From the NCBI GenBank assembly GCA_009746045.1, contig RPFO01001291.1, positions 1 to 64,000 of the forward strand: a stretch of 64,000 nt of DNA, given 5' to 3'. Source of the DNA: Mesostigma viride (Eukaryota; Streptophyta; Mesostigmatophyceae; Mesostigmatales; Mesostigmataceae). Below the pieces are notes generated by a model. That model was not told where the DNA came from. It did not search any database and was given only the letters and a program-made list of their open reading frames with translations. Made by a program: the position numbers and the translations under genes. Positions 1 through 11,936 of the stretch are shown piece after piece; within the stretch, counting starts at the first letter, position 1, and the number at the start of each line of letters is the position of its first letter.

Positions 1-354
1 CCCACCCCTCTACCCCCCTCCCCCCTCCCCCCCTCCCCCCTCCCCCCCCCCCTCCCTCCTCCCCCCCCTCCCCTCCCCTCCCCCTCCCCCTCCCCTCCCC
101 CTCCCCCCCCCCTCCCCCTCCCCTCTCCCCCCCCTCCCCTCCCCTCTCCCCCCTCCCCTCCCCCTCCCCCTCCCCCTCCCCCTCCTCCCCTCCCTCCCCT
201 CCCCTCCCCCTCCCCTCCCCCTCCCCCCCTCCCCCTCCCCCTCCCCTCCCCCTCCCCTCCCCCTCCCCCCCCCCCCCCTCCCCTCCCCCTCCCCCTCCCC
301 TCCCCCTCCCCTCCCCCTCCCCCTCCCCTTCCCCCTCCCCCTCCCCCTCCCCCA
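1..354. repeat. C/T-rich low-complexity tract
   Basis: The first 354 bases are almost only C with single or double T, in irregular CCCCT/CCCCCT units. There is no fixed period and no recognisable telomere unit. ORFs read through it encode only Gly/Arg/Glu-rich repeats and are not genes. It continues past the window edge. Confidence 0.95.
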
Positions 355-400
355 CGTGGGGCCCCCACCCACCCACATACACCCCACACATGCCCCCCAA

Positions 401-421
401 CACACACACACACACACACAC
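401..421. repeat. (CA)n microsatellite
   Basis: About ten CA units follow the C/T-rich tract after a short CCCAC-rich bridge. Confidence 0.9.
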
Positions 422-3400
422 CTGTTGCAAGATCTGGGGGACGTCGGGGTCTGACGCAAGCACAGCCACGGTGGCGGGGGGTCGCTGGTCCCACGCCCAC
501 AGCAGCAGGTCGCAGAGAAGCTCCCTGCCCACACGGCGATGCAAATTGGTAGTGCATGAATTTAGGCATGTTGCAATCAATCAACGAGCATTGATATTTT
601 GTCAGTATGGAGGCAAGTGGTTGAGACATACGTACAGAGGAGGCCAGGTATATGGGCTAGAGGTTGAAGTATTGTAAATAGTACGGTATGGTGATCAGCT
701 GTGATGTGCATGGTGCACGTGGCACCTGGAGGTATTAAGATAACAGCCCGTGCAGTGACAACCGACAATATGGCTGGAAATCGTCATGCAGTATTATAAT
801 GAATAATACATTGTATGGCATCCCGGCCTGGCCCCTGGACGTCGATGCAGGATCCGACTTAACACCCAGGGTTACCAGGCGCGCGAAAAGCAACAATCGA
901 ACTAGAAGGGATCATGCGAAGGGCCATGTAAAAAGCAGGGGACGTGTAATTTGATGCTCAAGCACACCAGGTCAGTGTTTCAGAATTTCTAAACTAACTG
1001 TGCAACGCGATACGTGCGCATGGGGAGTATCGTCCGAGCGCTCGACATTTGCTTACTTCATGCGCTTATTTAAAGGACCATGCATGGCGTGTCTTAATCA
1101 CCTCGGGCAGACACCGGGGCGTGCGTCGCCTCTGCTGAGCACTGTCACACCGCAGGCCTCCAGCTTGTGTGCTGAACCGCTAGAGCTGAAGTTTCTGCCT
1201 CCGTAGGCTTTCATGCACAAGGGTCCCTGACATTTGCTGTTAGTTAGCGCCGCTGAGACAAGTTTAACCACTGTCATGGGGTCCGTCGCCTCGGGTAAGC
1301 AAAGACCTTGCATGTCCCTGCGTTTCGTACAGTTTACAGGCAAAAAACATTGTCAGCGTTTGAACGTGACATCAACATGTTGGAGACGTCATTCGGCATG
1401 TAGAAACGCCGAAACGAAAGCTCGATAAAATACTGATGTTGTTACCAAACCACATCAGACAGTAGAAGCGCCGACCAGGGTTGGAAGGGCACAGTGGCGC
1501 TGAGAGAATGAACACGTGCTAAGCATCCTCGCGGGAATCATTTAGCTGACTCACCAAAAAGCAATTGTGGGCGTGCACTCCGGGTGCATTTTTGCTGTAT
1601 AGTGAGCGAGCACCGCATCAAAATTGATCACTTGCGGCGATACCTAGGGGCACGAAGACTGAACCCCCCCCCGACAAATCGGACGGAGTTGAGGTCTGTC
1701 CACCGTGTGTTTTCCCGACATGAATTTACTGCGTTAGGGGATCCCAGTCCAAGAAATCGCATTGTATTCGGTCAACTGTGTTTTCTGCTCAGAGAGAACA
1801 CTCTTCACTCTTCAACCATGGCGGGGCTACTCTGCTCTAGCGAAATAGCGACGCAAGCGGGAGGCAATTACACTACTGTAGTTGTCAATCCACTGCACCT
1901 TGACGCTGGCACCTGAAGGGTGAACGCGGAGACGCTTGCACGAAAAGATTTTGGCGCGAACGACCGCGCGTGGGATGAACGATCGATACCATTCTGTACC
2001 GTACAACAACAACGCCGGTATGCGCCCCACGTGGCATGGCATGACAGCTGGATGAGTGGAAAAACGTTCTCACTAGTTCTCAACTGCCTCATGCTGTCAT
2101 GCCTGCCGCCAGTCCACTCCCTTTTCTATTAAATTACATCGTACTTACCTAGTCGATCGGCTACGTTTCCGCGTACATTAACGGGATGCGCTACAGTACA
2201 CTGGCTTGTTGGTAGCTGGGTAATCGCCCGTCACATGCACGGTGATGGCGGACTATCACTTTATCCGCTGGGGATAGTAAGACCACAATCATTTTGCAGC
2301 TATTCCGCCGGACGTGCGGCCAAGCTGCGAATGATAGTGTAGTGAGCGGCATTATACGTCTGGCGATGGAACTGGATCGGAGTGACCATGCGCGCGGTCA
2401 TTCGACGCGGCGGGGCAACTGAAGACAAACGCTATTTTGCTATCCGTATTTGAGTGCTGCTAGTTCTCATGTCGAAGGAGTCGCTCCGACCCCGTGGTGT
2501 AACCACGTGGCCATGATTAACCGGACAACTCATGACCGACTGCAAGTGATATTACTCTAACGTCTCGGTTGTGCATAGTTTTGGCTACCTGTCCTACCTG
2601 TAATGAGGAAGCCATACTAGTTACTGTTTTCCTACCACGAACATTACCGAGCCCGGCCTACCGGCTAGTTGAGCTTCACGGTGATCAGATGTTCCTTGTT
2701 CTAGTAAATCGATCTAGTAGTAATAGTAACACCTATAGGCAATCAAACATGTCAAATATTCAACTCTACTTGTTGGCTATGGCGAGGCAGCCTACGTGCG
2801 TAGTGCCCGTTAAAAAGTTAGGCTTTCGCGCAACTCTTCCTTGCCATTGCAGCTGCAGGGAAAATAACACGAGCATCGCTGCCAATCGGTACATATCAAT
2901 GCTATGCTAGTCCAATGACAAGTTGCGGTATCGGCGAATCGCCCTGACAAAAAGAGAACAAGCCTGCGCTCCATTCACCATGTGGCTAGCTAGGTCAGTA
3001 GTAAAAGACGATTACTTGGAGATCTGCACTGGGAGTCGACATGCAAGGACAAGCCAGTGGGGTCACGCGGAGCCCGATGATGAGAGGGAAATGTATCCGT
3101 TATTTCCGTTACTTGTGAACTTGATATGAATCGAGTTGTAAAGAGACAGTAAGCTGCACGCAGTATGAGGTGGGCATAGATTCCATACAAAGCTGTTTTT
3201 ACTCAGTACTCATGTTGGCAATTGACTGCTGTAACCGAAATTCCCTAGCTGACATTCTACATGTATGTGCACAGGCTACAGCTACTCATGCCTTTGCAGC
3301 ACCGTGCAAGCTATGGACAGTGTGTCCGATAATTGTAAGCGATGACCAGGAAAGCATTGTCGGGAAAGCATTTTTATCGCGATATTCTAGGATGCTTTTT

Positions 3401-3718
3401 AGTTTCTAATTACCAGTTTTATTTACAAAGGAGAGGTGGTTTGCTTACGCTAGCTAGTGCGCTGCATTCAAGCCCAGCTGCTAATTTGTGCTCCAAGCAA
3501 ATATGTGTTCAAATGATCAGTTGTACAAAAGTGCTTCTGTTCATGTCTGGGAATAATATTAAATATGTTATTAAGGAATGCTTCTAGTTCCATGACATTG
3601 TTTGCATGCCTGGCTGCCATGCAAGCTATGTGTAATACTTTCCAGCTATTGACCTATGAGCTAGAACCCTGTAACTATAGGAACAGTTCATTAAAGAATT
3701 CCATGTACACTAGACGTG
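422..3718. other. Anonymous DNA, no gene recognised
   Basis: This 3.3-kb stretch has only short ORFs (up to 113 codons) on both strands. None shows a recognisable domain, an exon chain with matching phase, or biased composition. No repeat boundaries or RNA gene were found by eye. Confidence 0.6.
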
Positions 3719-3810
3719 ACGGGCTCACACCCGGGCAGCCTCCTGGTTTGTCTGTAATATGGAGGCAGATGGTACGCAAGGATATATAGATCAAAGAGAC
3801 AACCAGCGCA
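3719..3810 (+). repeat. Dispersed repeat fragment A
   Basis: The segment beginning GGGCTCAC with a CCCGGG core and TTGTCTGTAATATGGAGGCA is repeated directly at 4656-4722. Its last part (ATCAAAGAGACAACCAGCGC) reappears inverted in the right arm of the foldback at 4329-4350. The three loci therefore belong to one repeat family. Confidence 0.7.
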
Positions 3811-4168
3811 GGTCAGAAATCGGGAGAATCCGGACCATGGTAGCTCGAGCCTGCCGTTATCTTTTCCGCGTTTTCGAGTCGTTCAGGATGATGAAGATGA
3901 ATGGTGATGGAAATGTGTATCCTTGTGCATTGAAATTATGGCTGGCTTACGTGTGGAGCGACTAGATGACCTAGACGGTGGGGCCGGAAACAGCATGCTT
4001 GATCAGGGCGTGTGTTTCTAGCCTAACTGGCCGGGAGTGTCTAGTGGTGAGCACCATTGCTGCGATAGATGGCAAGTAGTGATGAAGGAGACCACCCCCA
4101 AGTCTGTGGGGGCTCCGCGTGTGACCGTGTGTGGCATTCATAGTGATTCGGGCCGCGGTGCCCACAAC

Positions 4169-4418
4169 CCTGTAACTAGGACCTAGATAGCTTACACCAT
4201 CCATTCCATCCCATGTTCCCCTCCCACTGAGGACGTTTATGCTCACGTGACGCAGTCACGTGTCTATCAATTAATTAATGAATTAATTAATTAATGTACA
4301 CGTGACTGCATGCGTCACGTGAGCATAAGTGCGCTGGTTGTCTCTTTGATAAGTCCTCAGTGGGAGGGGAACATGGGATGGAATGGATTACGCTAGCTAT
4401 CGTCTAGTTCCTATATGT
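4169..4418. repeat. Foldback (inverted repeat) element
   Basis: The arms are roughly 4169-4268 and 4295-4418. They share CCATTCCATCCCATGTTCCC, CTCCCACTGAGGAC, ATGCTCACGTGACG and CAGTCACGTG around an AATTAATT-rich loop. The right arm has about 24 extra bases, which also occur at 3789-3810. The outer flanks (CTAGATAG-type) remain weakly complementary. Nothing is coded. It may be a MITE or two inverted copies of one repeat. Confidence 0.75.
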
Positions 4419-4655
4419 TTCCCACATTCTTAGGCACATGCGCCTGGGCCTACTAGCCGGGCACCTGGCCCCGTGGCCCGCACAGATCAGGTAGATACAT
4501 CAGGTAGACTAGCGCTGGCACCAAGCTAGCCCGCCCAGCCCGGGCGTTGTGTCCTCACGTGGCATGCCCCACTGGCTGCGCGCCCTGGCGGGGCCGCCCA
4601 ATTCGTCGACTCTCCGGGATAGGCTAGGCATGGTGCATGTGCCACCCTCGACGGA
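4419..4655. other. Short anonymous spacer
   Basis: A GC-rich stretch between the foldback and the next repeat copy. No gene or clear repeat was seen. Confidence 0.5.
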
Positions 4656-4952
4656 GCGGGCTCACGCCCGGGGAACCCCCTGGCTTGTCTGTAATATGGA
4701 GGCAGATGACGCCTAAAGATAGGTACGTGGCAGAATTAGTAATGAAGGCCATGCACCCCCCCCATGCAGTCGGTGGGGCCTCGGACGCGCGTGACTAAGT
4801 TTGGCATGCATAGCGATTGGGGCTAGCTGTGGTGCCCGCAACCCTGTAACTAGGAAATAGACATTACATCCATCCACCCCATCCCATATTCATTTCCCTG
4901 AGGCCGACTTATGCTTACGTGACGCAGTTACGTGCATGTAATTAATTTAATC
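4656..4952 (+). repeat. Dispersed repeat, copy B
   Basis: The start matches 3719-3782. The remainder matches 4070-4268 at lower identity, sharing AACCCTGTAACTAGGA, CATCCCAT, CCCTGAGG and ATGCTTACGTGACG, and ends in an AATTAATT tail. A further partial copy is at 31786-31881. It is non-coding and probably a non-autonomous element. Confidence 0.65.
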
Positions 4953-5182
4953 CGGCGGAGCCCATTTTCGGAAGAACCAAAGGTTCGAAGAAAGGGCGAA
5001 GCCAATTTAGTTGGAGAGGAGCGTGAGAAGGGGGATGCACGATTAGCGTTACCATTGGACGAAACTTAGCCCGGACGGTGGATCTTTGTTTAAAGTTTTT
5101 GCATCTGCGGCTGTAGTGGTACGGTCAGTAGAAAAAGGTCCAGTTTTTTGGGAAACTTCAACCGGCGAGTAGACCATCAACC

Positions 5183-5320
5183 GAATTATGTGCAAACGGC
5201 TAGTTGCATTATGTGCAAACGGCTAGTTGAATTATGTGCAAACGGCTAGTTGAATTAGGTGCAAACGGCTAGTTGAATTAGGTGCAAACGGCTAGTTGAA
5301 TTAGGTGCAAACGGCTAGTA
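5183..5320 (+). repeat. 23-bp tandem repeat, six copies
   Basis: Six adjacent units of about 23 bp share the core GTGCAAACGGCTAGTTGAAT. The first three carry TTATG and the last three TTAGG. There are no spacers, so this is a minisatellite within the TIR element. Confidence 0.95.
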
Positions 5321-5557
5321 TGCGCCAAAGCGGCCCAGATTCGCTGTCAAGCCTGCGTCCAGGTCCGCACTCCGCGCTCCGGCTCGCCCGTCACGAATCA
5401 ATAATGGTCGGGAGAGACGATTGACAATCAAGGAAATTCGCTGTCCTGAGACCATGATCAACCAGGTCAGGCCATGATCGGGGCCTGATCGCGTGGCCAT
5501 TATTATGATGACGGCATTACATTCCATGAAACTATAGTGCAGCTGTTTCGGAACGCA

Positions 5558-5782
5558 GCCTTATGGTTCAGTTGGTTATAAGTGAGGCAGCCCTTTTTGG
5601 GGGGCGTTCTATCATTACTCTGTTCTATCATTACTCGTGCCAGTGCGTGCATAGCATAGCGATAGAGGCTGTACGATGAAGACGTTGTTAAGACGCGGAA
5701 GGAAAGGTAAAATGCAAGTCTCATGATAATATTATGATCTTAAATTCCTTGGAGGTCAGGGGTTCGAATCCTCACTGAGGCA
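5558..5782 (+). other. tRNA-like segment with split A and B boxes
   Basis: TGGTTCAGTTGG at 5564-5575 resembles a pol III A box. GGTTCGAATCC at 5761-5771 is a perfect B box. Sequence at 5558-5564 can pair at about six of seven positions with CTGAGGC near 5775-5781, as an acceptor stem would. The boxes are about 185 bp apart, far more than in a mature tRNA. D-arm pairing is poor. It could be a decayed tRNA-derived SINE head or a tRNA with a large insertion. A functional tRNA is unlikely. Confidence 0.4.
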
Positions 5783-6261
5783 GCTCCGGCGCAATATCAT
5801 TTGCGTGCTCAGCGGCCTAGGCGGATGTCTCGGGCTCTTCGTCCCCCCTCCACGAGGCCAGGTTTTAGTTAGGTTAAATAGTGCCGGAACCTTTTTGCCC
5901 ACTGAGGCAAATCGGTCCGTCACACTATTTTGCCTGGAATAACCACTTCCGAGCACCCAAGTTAATTCGGCCGAATTAACTTGTTTATGACCATCCTTCT
6001 CCTTCTTCACCAAGAGATAGGGCAGGGGCATCTGCTTGGGTGGTTATTCGCTCCTAACGAGGGGGTGGGCCGGCGGCGTGGCGTGGCGCGGCGCGGCGGG
6101 GTGGGTGGGGTGGTCATTGCCGAATACTAACTAGATGTTCTTCCGAAAATGGGCTCCGCCGACGAAAGTTTTAACGTGAAAGTTACAACGCACGTTACTT
6201 GATTGAATTAATCTATATTGAATTAATATATATTGAATTAATCATGTTGTTGTTGTATTCA

Positions 6262-6950
6262 CCTTTTCTCGGACTTACAGACTTTTTTTTTGCAGACTTA
6301 AATGAGCCCGAGGCGGGGCCCGAGATTAATTAAGAGGTACCTTGAAATTAAATAAGAGGCATGCCTCTATCAAGATATATTTTTGGAGATGAGTGTCGAT
6401 TGGCGTTAACTTGTAGTATTGGACGACAACATGTCAAGCCGGGTAATTCATTCCGACCTTTACCTTTTCACATGGTCGTAAAAAAAGGATCAATTATATA
6501 CCCGACCTCTCCGTTGTATCTCATCGACCGGGTTTCGAAACAACCCACGAACGCCGTAGATGCAGATCCAACGGAGTAAACAACGTCACGACCGACGCGG
6601 CGCCAAATAGTCGCCTAGGTTCCTAGCTTTTCTGCGAGCCATTTTACAACGTCGTGCCGCGTCGTGTACCCGTGAGATGTACCCGTGAGATGTACCCGTG
6701 AGATGCAAAATCCGCTTGCCAGACCGGGATTCCGGGAACTCCGTCCAATACCGTCGTGCAGTACCACCAATGCACTACCAATCTATCAATCGTACAATAC
6801 TACGCGAACAGAAACTCACCTCCAAAACTATATATTCATAGAGTCAGGCCTCTTATCTAATTTCAAGGTACCTCTATCTCAGCCCCCGCAGACTTGTCTT
6901 CTCCCGGTTAGGGCTAAGTTTTGCAAAAAAACTCACCTAAGTCGAAACCA
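6262..6950. mobile_element. MITE-like element with about 100-bp imperfect TIRs
   Basis: Sequence at 6262-6370 (including GAGGTACCTTGAAATTA and AAGAGGCATGCCTCTAT) recurs inverted at 6839-6950 (TAATTTCAAGGTACCTC). Complementarity extends outward through TTTTTTTTGCAGACTTA against its inverted counterpart. No ORF in the interior resembles a transposase. The exact ends and target duplication are unresolved. Confidence 0.65.
6665..6705 (+). repeat. Short tandem repeat, three 14-bp units
   Basis: TGTACCCGTGAGA is repeated three times in the interior of the MITE-like element. Confidence 0.85.
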
Positions 6951-7504
6951 TTTTTTCCTCCTGTTAATCTAGCTCCTAGTAGTTAATACGGGGGTGTGGG
7001 CACCTCGTACGGCCCGAATCGCTATGAATGCAATTAATCTCGTGTCCTTGTTGGGGGACCACGGAGCACTGAATTCCCCAATTTACGATATAGTGGACGT
7101 CTCCCCGGCCAAGACGTCAAAATGTACATGTATAGGATATAGATAGGAGTGGATACCGGCCGAGTGGAGACCCCCGGCCGGGCACCATGGGTGCCGGAAA
7201 CATCGAACTCCTGACCCATACTCGAACATCGCCTGTGCCTCACCATATCCCAGCAATGACCTCTTTCTTTATTCCATTTTTGTTTTTGTTATTATTATTT
7301 CTCTTTACTTAATTTGTCATAATTTATTATTGTTCTTCTTCTTATTATTATTTACATTTTGTTTTCTTTTTTCTTTCTTTCTTTTTCTTTTTTCTTTTAT
7401 ATTGTATACTGTGTTTTCTTTTGTAATGTATACTTCTTACTTTTTCTTTTAGCCCCTTCGTGTATGTGCCGTGTATGCGTTCCCTCTTTTCCTTCTTAGT
7501 TTTG
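6951..7504. other. Non-coding stretch ending in a T-rich tract
   Basis: No gene was recognised. From about 7261 to 7450 the strand becomes strongly T-rich (TTTCTTTCTTTT and similar), leading into the TTG microsatellite. Confidence 0.6.
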
Positions 7505-8205
<701 letters not shown>

Positions 8206-8223
8206 ATGTGTGTGTGTGTGTGT
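8206..8223. repeat. (TG)n microsatellite
   Basis: Eight or nine TG units directly after the TTG array. Confidence 0.9.
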
Positions 8224-8351
8224 TTTCCCTATAAACCTAATCAGTCTTGTTTCCCTCTGTCTCCCTCCATGCATGCGGTCTTCCTATACAGATAGCCACG
8301 CGGCTTCCGCGACCTTCGCATCTTTCCTCTCAGACAACTACCCTAGAGTTG

Positions 8352-8958
8352 TGAGAGAGTTGCCCTGAATTCCGCCATGGTTCTTGCAGGAATGTTGCCT
8401 TTATTAAGAATAAGGAACACAGACGTAAGTCTCGTCACTTCCAAGACTGCACGCAGCACAGGCGACAGTGTCGCAGTGCCAAGAGAACGTGCACGCAAGA
8501 ACTAGCGTCCTAGAGCTACCAAGTCACACATATAGGTTGCTAGGGACGCGTCCAAGTATTCAGCTGCACTGTCACAGCTGAACTGTCAATCAATTGATTA
8601 CACAGACTCTGGCACGCCTTTGGCGCGCAGATCTATCCATTGTCCATACGGCTAGTCCTGTGGACCTATCCGTACACTGCTCAGCATCAATTGTCTCATA
8701 GGTCCTGGCGCGCTACAGCGCGCCTACCTATCAATTGACCATCAAGTCCTGTACAAGTCCTGTCAACGTCCTGCGGACTATCATAGTGACACTTGTACAT
8801 CCTGTGTCCGTACGCGCCCACAGTGGCGCGCCGGGTACTGTCGGCACAACCTAGGAAACGTCATAACTTTTACGTTCCTTAGCCAAATGAGGCGTTCAAG
8901 GTGCCGTTGGAAAGAGCGTAACAATCTCTATCCATCTAGTGTAAATCCTTTACGTTCA
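8352..8958 (-). repeat. Copia 3' LTR (left copy)
   Basis: Nearly identical to 30994-31602 from GAGAGAGTTGCCCTGA through CCTTTACGTT. On the minus strand it starts TGAACGTAAAGG and ends in CTCTCTCA. Differences cluster at both ends. Confidence 0.8.
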
Positions 8959-8983
8959 CTCCAATCCCTTCTTTTCTTTAGGG
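8959..8983 (-). other. Copia polypurine tract
   Basis: The minus strand reads CCCTAAAGAAAAGAAGGGAT next to the 3' LTR. This is the position and composition expected of the plus-strand primer for reverse transcription. Confidence 0.6.
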
Positions 8984-9910
8984 ATCACATCCCCTGCCAG
9001 GGACCCTTGAAGTAGCTTGAAATGTCCTTCACTCCAGCTTGAAGCTTGAACAGATGTCTTTAATGGCCATTGCCATTTCCCCAGCCTTTTCTTTTAAGGA
9101 ACTGGAAAAGAAACAGATCTGCCACAGGGAAAACCATTCCATGAGAAATGGATAAAAACCTATGGAAGTGGCATTACAGAGTACCACCAGATATTAGAAA
9201 CACACAAAATTAAATATATACAGGTTAATTCTATGAGGTCTTCTCCAGGAATTAATCCCATCACCTCGGTAGAGCCTCCAGTACAATGACCTTCTGGCGG
9301 TGAGTTACATTAATCCCAGATACTAATCCCATAAAACCCAGTACATATTCAATATAAGTACAAGAAATCCATGACAATTAAAATACCACTTGACAAAGTA
9401 AGGCGTATTACAATAGTTTGCCTGTCATTCTCTCAACAGGGGTCTATTGGCGCCCGTCTTACGGCGCCCGTCTACTTGCCAGATGGTAAACTGTCACAGC
9501 CAACAAATGACAAAATGAAACACATAGGCAACAATTAAATCCTGCCCTGGGGAACTAGGGAAGTCTGAACAGGCAAACACCTGAACAGGCCAGCTTGTAG
9601 AAACATAATACCAGGGAATCGAACCCCGCCCTATAAACCCCAGTATGAAGGTTCCCAGACCAGTGTGAGAAGTATGTACAAATATACATTTCTTTTAAAA
9701 TAGAATACATGGTCTGTAATGGACCTGTCAACCTTGTGTAGTCAACAGCATGAACCCCAGCCAAAACCTGGCTGTATCCTGAATAAAATCAGAGTGAGTG
9801 TACCATGGTCCATGAGCCTTAGTACAGACTAAAATACAGGTATTATGCCAGTCACAATGCTGACACTACCACACAATCTGCTCTCCAATGCCCTATAACC
9901 AGGCACCAGC
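8984..9910 (-). other. Copia 3' untranslated region
   Basis: About 930 bp between the pol stop and the polypurine tract. A 69-codon ORF here has no recognisable features. Confidence 0.6.
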
Positions 9911-10999
9911 TTAGACAGCTTGCTGAGATGGGTCCATCAGAGACTGAAGAACCTTGTATTGCACTGCTGCCTTCTGCACTAGCTTGGTCAAAGCATCAGC
10001 AGGATTGTCAACCCCAGGGATATGCTCAATGTTGGCCAAGGAGGACAATTCCTTAAGAAGGAGATAGTCCAAGTCCCTACTTCTGGCCATCTGCCTGTGC
10101 ACAAATTGCACCATCCCCATGGAGTCTGTTTTGAGAAGAGTGGTAACCTGAAGTGGCCAAGGAGTGTTAGAAGTCATCTGATGAAGCAACTCCTTCAGAT
10201 AAAGGCTTGTGTGAATGCCTTCACAAATAGCCCTGCATTCTGCCACATCACTGCTGACAGCCACCCGTTTGTGCAGGCGACTAAACCAGCTCACCAAACT
10301 CCCCAGGCCTTCCTGTCTGAGCACAAAGAGCCCTGCAGCCCTGCCCCTGACCTTGGAGACCTGCCTGCTGTCCATTGAGCTATCCACATACAGCTCCATG
10401 CAAATGGGTTGTGATAAATCCACTGCAGACAACAGAATGCCAGATGAAGCCCTGACCTGATCAGCCACCTTGGCAGACCCTAGCTCCATTAGCATGTCAT
10501 CAGGCAACCTGGCTATGACCATAAGGTCTGGCCTGGAAATGCCTGCCACCCAAGCAACCATGCCCCTCACAATGGGACACAGTGCCTGTGTGATGACTGG
10601 AGGAAGCTTGCTAATGAGGGTCTCTTGATAATCATTGCCCCCCACCAGCAGCATACGCCACTCCCCCCCCTTCTTCACCAGTGTGGCCTCCATGCCCACA
10701 AACAGCAGAGGCACATTCTCCACCTGCCATTGCTCCCTACCCAGAGGAAACTTGGACTTAATGATGGAGATCAGCTCCTTAAGCCACGACGTGGGAGCCA
10801 GCAGGTGCAGGTCGTCCCCGTGCAGCGAAGCATACACTGGTAGGCCTTCCCATTGCCCCAGAAACAGACAGGGGTCTACAGGAGAGACCTTCAAGTTGCA
10901 ATGCTCCTTCAGGAAACGGTTGAGTGTCTCCCTCCAGATTATTGGACTTGACCTCAGGCCCTCCAGGCCCTTGAGGATTTTTAGGAACTCAGTGTGAAT
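9911..10999 (-). pseudogene. pol: Copia pol, C-terminal part: RT palm and RNase H
   Basis: This is the 3' part of the Copia polymerase, separated from its 5' part (26382-28778) by Gypsy-1. The open frame starts at 11026, but its first nine or so codons come from the Gypsy-1 LTR. An RT active-site-like YASLHGDDLHLL lies near residues 65-76, where Copia RTs normally have YVDD. A Copia-type RNase H follows, with YVDSSMDSR near residue 215, VSWFSRLHKRVAVSSDVAEC and CRAICEG. The tail VDNPADALTK matches the end of Copia RNase H. Joining at the TGAAT duplication restores one frame running from KRDIH into TEFLK. The histidine before the DD pair is unusual. The gene is broken by insertion. Confidence 0.85.
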
Positions 11000-11571
11000 T
11001 GTTACGCCGCGGATATCTACCTCCACCTCTACCTCTAATGGGCCTGATACTACCTAAACTGGTCAGGCCTCCTCTACTTAACCCTCTGGCGAAAGACGAA
11101 CGTGACGGAGCTGATCTCAATGCATTAACGTAAGTGTTACTATAATACGCCATACAACCATTTATCAAAACCCGTTTACTCCAGGAATAGAGGAAGGAAA
11201 CACAACTACACTGCCGTGACCCAAGCCTAAATGTGTCAATTCATTTAACACACGCCGAGTGCACACACAAGGGGTAGAACGCGCATAAATGGTCACCAAC
11301 GGTCCAACACGCTCGGGCCGACATGGCCCTCGCCTACAGATGCACGCTGGTCCACTACATCTACTGATGCACGCTGGTCCACTACATTCTACCACAGGAT
11401 CAGGACCACTAGTAAAGTACGCGGCGCGGCGCCCAACGGCACCCAATGTACCACAGTACTGTTACGAGGACAATAATGTCCCGGTAGGAGCCTAAACGTA
11501 AACCTAGGGACAACCGAGGCAAAGACCTAATTTACGTCCGTAACTACAACGAATTGTTACGCGACGTAACA
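11000..11571 (-). repeat. Gypsy-1 3' LTR
   Basis: 572 bp, TG...CA ends. Matches 25804-26376 except for about two substitutions and one A-run length change. The right end carries TGTTACGCGACGTAACA, which can fold into a short hairpin. Confidence 0.95.
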
Positions 11572-11585
11572 CCTCCCCCCCCACA
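11572..11585 (-). other. Gypsy-1 polypurine tract
   Basis: The minus strand reads GTGGGGGGGGAGGT directly beside the 3' LTR. Confidence 0.85.
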
Positions 11586-11936
11586 AAGGTAGGGAGCCCT
11601 CTCCCTACGCACAGGGAGGAAAACAAGGGGTAGGAAACCTAATGCACCCAGCACACACTAACACAGTCAGCAGGCCATCCAAGATACAAGGCACCAATAG
11701 TTCACACGGTCTCCACCACCACGCCTGGAGGTGTAGGGTTAGCCAGCACCAAGCCTGGTGGTAGGTTCCCCTAACTGCCTGGAACAAAGTCCTTGCCGGG
11801 GGGAACGGCACTGGGCAGGACACACAGAGTAAACCAATCAGCACCAAGGACCAAGAACGACCAGTCAACTGGCCAGAACATGAGGGCGACTCTACATACC
11901 GGAGGGACAACACCCTCAGGTCGGGCCTAAGGCCCT
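11586..11936 (-). other. Gypsy-1 3' untranslated region
   Basis: Between the extra ORF and the polypurine tract. A 102-codon ORF here (11605-11913) has no recognisable domain and no counterpart in Gypsy-2. Confidence 0.5.

Larger units (their letters stand above)
4953..6161. mobile_element. Non-autonomous DNA transposon, 25-bp TIRs
   Basis: CGGCGGAGCCCATTTTCGGA at 4953, continuing to 4977, is exactly inverted at 6137-6161. The 1.2-kb interior has no transposase ORF. It holds a 23-bp tandem repeat and a tRNA-like segment. No clear target duplication was seen, so the superfamily is undetermined. Confidence 0.75.

Noticed and set aside
1-354. Telomere at the left end
   Set aside because: The C/T tract has no fixed telomeric unit and runs irregularly.
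5183-5320. CRISPR array
   Set aside because: The units are directly adjacent with no spacers and the context is eukaryotic.
5558-5782. Functional tRNA gene
   Set aside because: The A and B boxes are far apart and the D arm does not pair.
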